27,309 bases of DNA from an uncultured Prevotella sp. (GTDB lineage: Bacteria; Bacteroidota; Bacteroidia; Bacteroidales; Bacteroidaceae): assembly GCA_900546605.1 (NCBI GenBank), contig URDV01000003.1, positions 1 to 27,309 on the forward strand. The letters run 5' to 3'. The notes under the pieces were generated by a model, which was not told the origin of the DNA, searched no databases, and saw only the letters and a program-made list of their open reading frames with translations. Each line of letters starts with the position of its first letter. The stretch's first letter is position 1. This document shows, in pieces, positions 23,379 to 27,309 of this stretch. The position numbers were made by a program, and so were the translations under genes.

Positions 23379-24203
23379 ATGAGCGAAAACATATTATTAG
23401 GCAAAGAACACCGTGCAGAACAACTTAAAGCCTTTGAACGATTACTGGACGTGCTTGACGAATTGCGCGTAAAATGCCCTTGGGATCGTAAGCAAACCAA
23501 TGAGAGCCTACGCCCCAATACAATTGAAGAGACTTACGAACTGTGTGATGCCTTAATGCGTAATGACACAAAAAATATATGCAAAGAGTTAGGCGACGTT
23601 TTGTTGCACGTTTGCTTTTACGCAAAAATTGGATCTGAAACGGGCGATTTTGACATTGCTGATGTTTGCAACCAATTGTGTGACAAACTGATATTTCGCC
23701 ATCCACATGTTTTTCCGCCCAAGGGGAGCGAAGACAAGCACATTGAAACAGCTCAACAAGTAAGCGAACAATGGGAACTACTCAAACAAAAGGAAAAAGA
23801 TGGAAACAAGTCAGTTCTATCAGGTGTACCTGCAGCCTTGCCATCACTCATCAAAGCCTATCGCATACAAGATAAAGCACGCAACGTAGGATTCGATTGG
23901 GAAGAACGTTCGCAAGTTTGGGATAAGGTGAAAGAAGAAATTAGCGAATTTGAGGCCGAAATTGAACATTTAGACAAGGACAAAGCCGAAGCCGAGTTTG
24001 GCGATGTTATGTTCAGCCTTATTAACGCTGCCCGTCTGTACAAAATCAATCCCGACAACGCACTTGAACACACCAATCAAAAGTTCATCAGGCGATTTAA
24101 CTACCTCGAAGCACACACGCTGAAACAAGGACGACAACTAACCGACATGTCGCTCGATGAAATGGATAAAATATGGAATGAAGCGAAGAATCTTGAAAAA
24201 TAA
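23379..24203 (+). CDS. mazG: Nucleoside triphosphate pyrophosphohydrolase MazG
   Basis: Cytoplasmic house-cleaning enzyme converting (d)NTPs to NMP and pyrophosphate; linked in E. coli to (p)ppGpp control. 274 residues with two MazG repeats. The first has KCPWDRKQT (32-40), TIEETYEL (E50, E51, E54) and KELGDVLLHV. The second has NVGFDWEERSQVWDKVKEEISEFEAE and EFGDVMFSLINAARL, followed by ALEHTNQKFIRRFNYLE. All EExxE...ExxD metal motifs are present, and length is normal. Only 3 nt separate its stop from menF, so it heads the mazG-menF-menD operon. Confidence 0.95.
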   Translation: MSENILLGKEHRAEQLKAFERLLDVLDELRVKCPWDRKQTNESLRPNTIEETYELCDALMRNDTKNICKELGDVLLHVCFYAKIGSETGDFDIADVCNQLCDKLIFRHPHVFPPKGSEDKHIETAQQVSEQWELLKQKEKDGNKSVLSGVPAALPSLIKAYRIQDKARNVGFDWEERSQVWDKVKEEISEFEAEIEHLDKDKAEAEFGDVMFSLINAARLYKINPDNALEHTNQKFIRRFNYLEAHTLKQGRQLTDMSLDEMDKIWNEAKNLEK

Positions 24204-24206
24204 CAA

Positions 24207-25232
24207 ATGAGCTGCATAACAAGCGTTTTGTACAAGCTACCACATAGCAAGCACTTCACTCGCATCACAAGCCAAAGCAACCCCATTGTGCTAAAGTCAT
24301 TGCTCCAAGTTCCGCTTAGTGGGGGCTACATTATAATGCCATTCACCATTTCGTCTGAAAGTCCTCTACTATTCATTCAGCCCGACAAGGTTGAAGTTTG
24401 TCCGCTTGTGTTGTCCTCAACAAAGCGCACACAGCATGCACAAATGCATACCAACGAGGCAGCAGAACGAGCCAACTACACGCAAGCCTTTAACAAGGTT
24501 AAGCACAAACTGAATGGCCACCTTTTGCAAAAAGTAGTACTTTCAAGACGCCTCAATATTGAACAATTACAAGGTAACGATGCTGAACAACTATTTTTGC
24601 GTGCATGCCACTATCGTCCCAACAGCTTTGTGGCTCTGTGGAATACGCCCCAAACAGGACAATGGTTAGTAGCTACCCCTGAGCCTTTGCTCGAAATGCA
24701 CCACCATCAATGCTCAACGGTAGCATTAGCTGGCACTCTGCCTTGGGTTGAAGGAGAAGCCCCCCATTGGAACCACAAAAACAAGGAAGAGCAAGCCATT
24801 GTAGCCCGTTACATAAAACAGCAACTTGCAAATGTGGCAACCAACATTCACACATCAGCCACCTACACTCTACACACGGGCAACATACAGCACCTATGCA
24901 CCGACTTCACATTCAACCTTTACAACGCAAGCGATTTGCCTGCCGTTCTGCAACAGTTGCACCCCACCCCCGCTGTGTGTGGCTTGCCCTGCGATGAAGC
25001 AAAAGCTGTCATCAAAGAAGCAGAGCATTCGCCTCGATTGTATTATGCTGGTTTTAGTGGTCCCATCCATCTTTACAACGAGACTCATCTATTTGTTTCA
25101 CTCCGCTGCATGCATTTCACATCCCACTCCGCAACCCTTTACGCAGGAGGAGGCATCATGCCCGAAAGCCTGGAGAATGAAGAATGGGAAGAGACACAGC
25201 GTAAAATGGAAACCATCAAAAGTATATTGTAA
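24207..25232 (+). CDS. menF: Isochorismate synthase (menaquinone pathway)
   Basis: Converts chorismate to isochorismate, the first committed step of menaquinone synthesis. 341 residues, compact compared with E. coli MenF (~430), as is usual for Bacteroidota. The chorismate-binding domain (~95-340) shows HLLQKVVLSRRLNI, VATPEPLLEMH, VALAGTLPW, NKEEQAIVARYI, IQHLCTDF, LHPTPAVCGLPCDEA, YYAGFSGP and the final LYAGGGIMPESLENEEWEETQRKMETI. The ATG at 24207 is used because it directly follows mazG; ATG 24339 (MPFTISS) is a possible later start. The context with menD decides menF rather than a salicylate or anthranilate synthase. Stop and menD start are adjacent (TAA|ATG). Confidence 0.92.
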   Translation: MSCITSVLYKLPHSKHFTRITSQSNPIVLKSLLQVPLSGGYIIMPFTISSESPLLFIQPDKVEVCPLVLSSTKRTQHAQMHTNEAAERANYTQAFNKVKHKLNGHLLQKVVLSRRLNIEQLQGNDAEQLFLRACHYRPNSFVALWNTPQTGQWLVATPEPLLEMHHHQCSTVALAGTLPWVEGEAPHWNHKNKEEQAIVARYIKQQLANVATNIHTSATYTLHTGNIQHLCTDFTFNLYNASDLPAVLQQLHPTPAVCGLPCDEAKAVIKEAEHSPRLYYAGFSGPIHLYNETHLFVSLRCMHFTSHSATLYAGGGIMPESLENEEWEETQRKMETIKSIL

Positions 25233-26852
25233 ATGTTTTGCAACACCCCACAAGTAAATCAGCTAACAGCTCTGCTCATTGCGCACAACATACAGCACAT
25301 GGTTGTATGCCCTGGGTCGCGTAATGCCACCATTGTGCACAACCTTCACATAGCAAACAACCACTTTAAGCTACACCCCATTACCGATGAGCGAAGTGCT
25401 GCTTTTGTTGCATTAGGCATAGCCTTGGCCACTCAAGAGGCCGTGGGCGTGTGTGTTACATCAGGCTCAGCCTTGCTCAACTGCATTCCAGCTGTGGCCG
25501 AAGCCTACTATCGTCATATTCCACTTTTGGTCATATCGGCTGATCGACCTCAAAGTTGGATAGGGCAATTAGATGGTCAAACCTTGCCACAAGTGGGGGC
25601 ACTACTACCTTATTGTCCCACCTTTAACCTTTGTGAACCTCGCTCCCATGAAGATGAGTGGCACAACAATCGCAACATAAACGAGGCTATCATCTCTTTA
25701 CACCAATCAGCTAGTGGGCCAGCACACATTAATGTGCCTATTAGCGAACCTATGTTCAACTTTACCACCTCACACCTACCTGTTGAACGTAAAATTACGA
25801 GTTATTATCCATCAACCACATGTCCTCTGCCACAGACCATCATTGATGTTATTAGCAAAGCACAACTACCTACACTACTCATAGGGCAATACGAACGAGG
25901 AGACATTCGAAACGAAACGGCCCTGCTCAGCGAGCAAGGACAAATGTTAGTATTACCTGAAGTTATATCTGACGTTGAAGGAAACTTCAGACTGAATGCA
26001 TTTGACACGCTTGAGCATGCAGCCACCCCCATATGTCCCGACGTTATTGTTCACATAGGAGGAAACTTTGTGCACAAAAGGTTCAAATCGCTCATACGCA
26101 ATTCAGCCTGCAAGGTTATTCGCATTAGCAACGACGACCACTTGGCCGACACTTTTTGTCACCTTGAAGCAAACGTCAAGGCATCACCCCAATCTGCCTT
26201 ATCACAATTATGCCAAGTATTGCCACACCATAACGTTCAAGTGCAACAAACTGCCAATAAACTCGACAAAGTTTGGACAGAGCAAAAAAGAGAATTGGAT
26301 GACAAATCCTATTTAAACCACGACTTTCATTACGCGCTTACCACCTTACACCAACTGCTCGCCCAACAAAGCACAAGCTATAGCATACACTTAGCCAACA
26401 GTTCGGCTATACGAGCTGCGAGCAATGTTTTCGAAAGTGGCAAGGCTCCCATTTTTTGCAATCGTGGAACAAACGGTATTGAAGGTTCGCTGTCAACAGC
26501 CGTGGGCTATGCCACAGCCATGTGGGGACTAAGCATTGTTGTGATAGGCGACTTAAGTTTCTTTTATGATATGAATGCCCTTTGGAACACACATTTGCCT
26601 CATAACCTACGCATTCTTTTAGTCAACAACCATCATGGTGGCATCTTCGACAAGTTGCCTGGGCTTTCGGCTTCACCAGCACGCGATGCTTTAATAGCTG
26701 CTGGTCATCAAACGTTTACAGCTAAGGGCATAGCTGAATGTTTTAAGTTAGGCTATTTATGCGCCAATGCTCATCATGACTTAGTTCACATAATGAAAGA
26801 CTGGCTAAGCCCAAGCAAATGTGCACAAATACTTGAAGTGGACATTAAATGA
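25233..26852 (+). CDS. menD: SEPHCHK synthase MenD
   Basis: ThDP-dependent enzyme joining 2-oxoglutarate to isochorismate (2-succinyl-5-enolpyruvyl-6-hydroxy-3-cyclohexene-1-carboxylate synthase). 539 residues. The N-terminal pyrimidine-binding domain has VNQLTALLIAHNIQHMVVCPGSRN and HPITDERSAAFVALGIAL with catalytic E53. TSGSALLNCIPAVAEAYY and ISADRPQSWIGQLDGQTLPQ follow. The C-terminal PP-binding domain has NRGTNGIEGSLSTAVGYA and VIGDLSFFYDMNALWN, the ThDP/Mg motif. The start codon directly abuts the menF stop, implying translational coupling. menB/menC/menE, which often follow in Bacteroidales, are not next to it. Confidence 0.96.
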   Translation: MFCNTPQVNQLTALLIAHNIQHMVVCPGSRNATIVHNLHIANNHFKLHPITDERSAAFVALGIALATQEAVGVCVTSGSALLNCIPAVAEAYYRHIPLLVISADRPQSWIGQLDGQTLPQVGALLPYCPTFNLCEPRSHEDEWHNNRNINEAIISLHQSASGPAHINVPISEPMFNFTTSHLPVERKITSYYPSTTCPLPQTIIDVISKAQLPTLLIGQYERGDIRNETALLSEQGQMLVLPEVISDVEGNFRLNAFDTLEHAATPICPDVIVHIGGNFVHKRFKSLIRNSACKVIRISNDDHLADTFCHLEANVKASPQSALSQLCQVLPHHNVQVQQTANKLDKVWTEQKRELDDKSYLNHDFHYALTTLHQLLAQQSTSYSIHLANSSAIRAASNVFESGKAPIFCNRGTNGIEGSLSTAVGYATAMWGLSIVVIGDLSFFYDMNALWNTHLPHNLRILLVNNHHGGIFDKLPGLSASPARDALIAAGHQTFTAKGIAECFKLGYLCANAHHDLVHIMKDWLSPSKCAQILEVDIK

Positions 26853-27199
26853 CAAACGAATAGTAAGTAGGCGTTTAAGTCACCGAGGTCGTCTGACCTA
26901 TTGAAAGTTCAACATTTTCGGAGGAGAAAGATGGAAAAAATTATGTAGTTCCAAGCATCTCATCTTGCCTAAGTTGTACCATGTTTCATAAGAAAACAGC
27001 GTAACAAATCGTATGGATAGACTATGACGAAATGTTGAAAATATACATAGAATATATGGTACATCCATCTGCAAGACCTTACTGGCAAAGTGATTTCAAC
27101 TATTCGTTTTTCATGAATAATATCCTTCTACAAATAAGCAACAAAGAGGCTGAATAACATACAATTGCAAAAAATATTATTGCTGTCCGTTAAAATGTG

Positions 27200-27207
27200 T
27201 ACCTTTG
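27200..27207 (+). promoter_or_regulatory. -7 promoter box close to the right edge
   Basis: TACCTTTG is a full TAnnTTTG match, with a TTG at 27180-27182 as a weak -33 at short spacing. It points right, toward the hairpin at 27234 and the 3' end of a convergent gene, so it has no protein gene to serve within the window. Confidence 0.4.
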
Positions 27208-27233
27208 TTCATAGTTATTAAAAAGTAACTAAA

Positions 27234-27272
27234 AGGGCTGAATTCCAAACAAGGAATCCAGCCCTAATTTTT
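27234..27272. terminator. Bidirectional intrinsic terminator
   Basis: AGGGCTGAATTCC (27234-27246) pairs with GGAATCCAGCCCT (27253-27265), with 12 of 13 paired and a 6-nt loop. On the plus strand AATTTTT follows; on the minus strand TTTTAGTTACTTTTT follows. It lies 21 nt after the stop of the minus-strand partial gene, whose terminator it probably is. Confidence 0.75.
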
Positions 27273-27285
27273 CGGTCGAAAACTT

Positions 27286-27309
27286 TTAGCGCACAGCAAT
27301 AAATTTAAA
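27286..27309 (-). CDS. 3' end of an unidentified minus-strand gene
   Basis: The minus strand reads ...KFIAVR followed by TAA (27288-27286), and a good terminator lies 21 nt further on. Only seven codons are visible, so the product cannot be named. The pairing of an open frame, a stop and a terminator is what supports a real gene end. Confidence 0.4.
   Translation of the reverse strand, partial: FKFIAVR

Larger units (their letters stand above)
26853..27285. other. Gap after menD
   Basis: 433 bp. It contains a 41-codon ORF (27032-27157) without support, a -7 box at 27200-27207 and a hairpin at 27234-27265. No terminator is obvious directly after menD, and the stretch 26853-27030 shows nothing recognisable. 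Confidence 0.5.

Noticed and set aside
24826..25257. 143-codon ORF inside menF
   Set aside because: Alternative frame of a clear isochorismate synthase, with a composition rich in Thr/His/Pro from frame-shifted codons.

Overview
The window looks like a chromosomal segment of a Bacteroidota member, most likely order Bacteroidales and close to Prevotella. The evidence is the gene content and the signals. There is a DUF5686-type outer-membrane protein, a phosphate-selective porin O/P family protein, a RecR/small membrane protein/GNAT run, and the debranching enzyme/glycosyltransferase/GH57-like trio. Starts lack Shine-Dalgarno motifs, and several genes have a TAnnTTTG -7 box. Taxonomy is inferred from family content; no search was run.

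Layout. 1-5.6 kb: the 3' part of a gltS-type glutamate/Na+ symporter, a signal-peptide-bearing porin, and a RelA/SpoT homologue whose hydrolase motifs are lost. Long gaps between them are packed with repeats. 6.1-10.0 kb: a DUF5686-like barrel protein, recR, a four-helix membrane protein and a GNAT acetyltransferase. 10.05-10.32 kb: a promoter, tRNA-Asp(GTC), tRNA-Cys(GCA) and a terminator, followed by a decayed IS200/IS605 relic. 10.7-13.8 kb (minus): a TonB-receptor-like barrel protein and a Crp/Fnr regulator. 14.3-19.1 kb (plus): the glycogen/alpha-glucan cluster (debranching enzyme, GT4 glycosyltransferase, GH57-like protein that has lost its catalytic residues), closed by a strong terminator. 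19.2-22.9 kb (minus): a YolD-like small protein, a histidine kinase without an adjacent response regulator, EngB and RNase Z. 23.4-26.9 kb (plus): a tight mazG-menF-menD operon (house-cleaning NTPase and the first two dedicated menaquinone steps). The right edge holds a small promoter-hairpin unit and the last codons of a minus-strand gene.

The most striking non-genic content is a family of 163-190 bp MITE-like elements present four times (1052-1241, 3105-3277, 19654-19816, 23097-23261). They have GTTGGCGGA-type inverted ends, and three of the four copies are flanked by perfect 7-bp direct repeats. The 19.65 kb copy inserted exactly into the stop codon of the histidine-kinase gene. Removing the element and one target copy restores TAA, so the insertion added six residues (CVGGIS). 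A second family with TCTAAACTTTT...GACGAAG ends occurs three times (1275-1468, 5675-5941, 21854-21960). No CRISPR array, prophage or defence system is visible.
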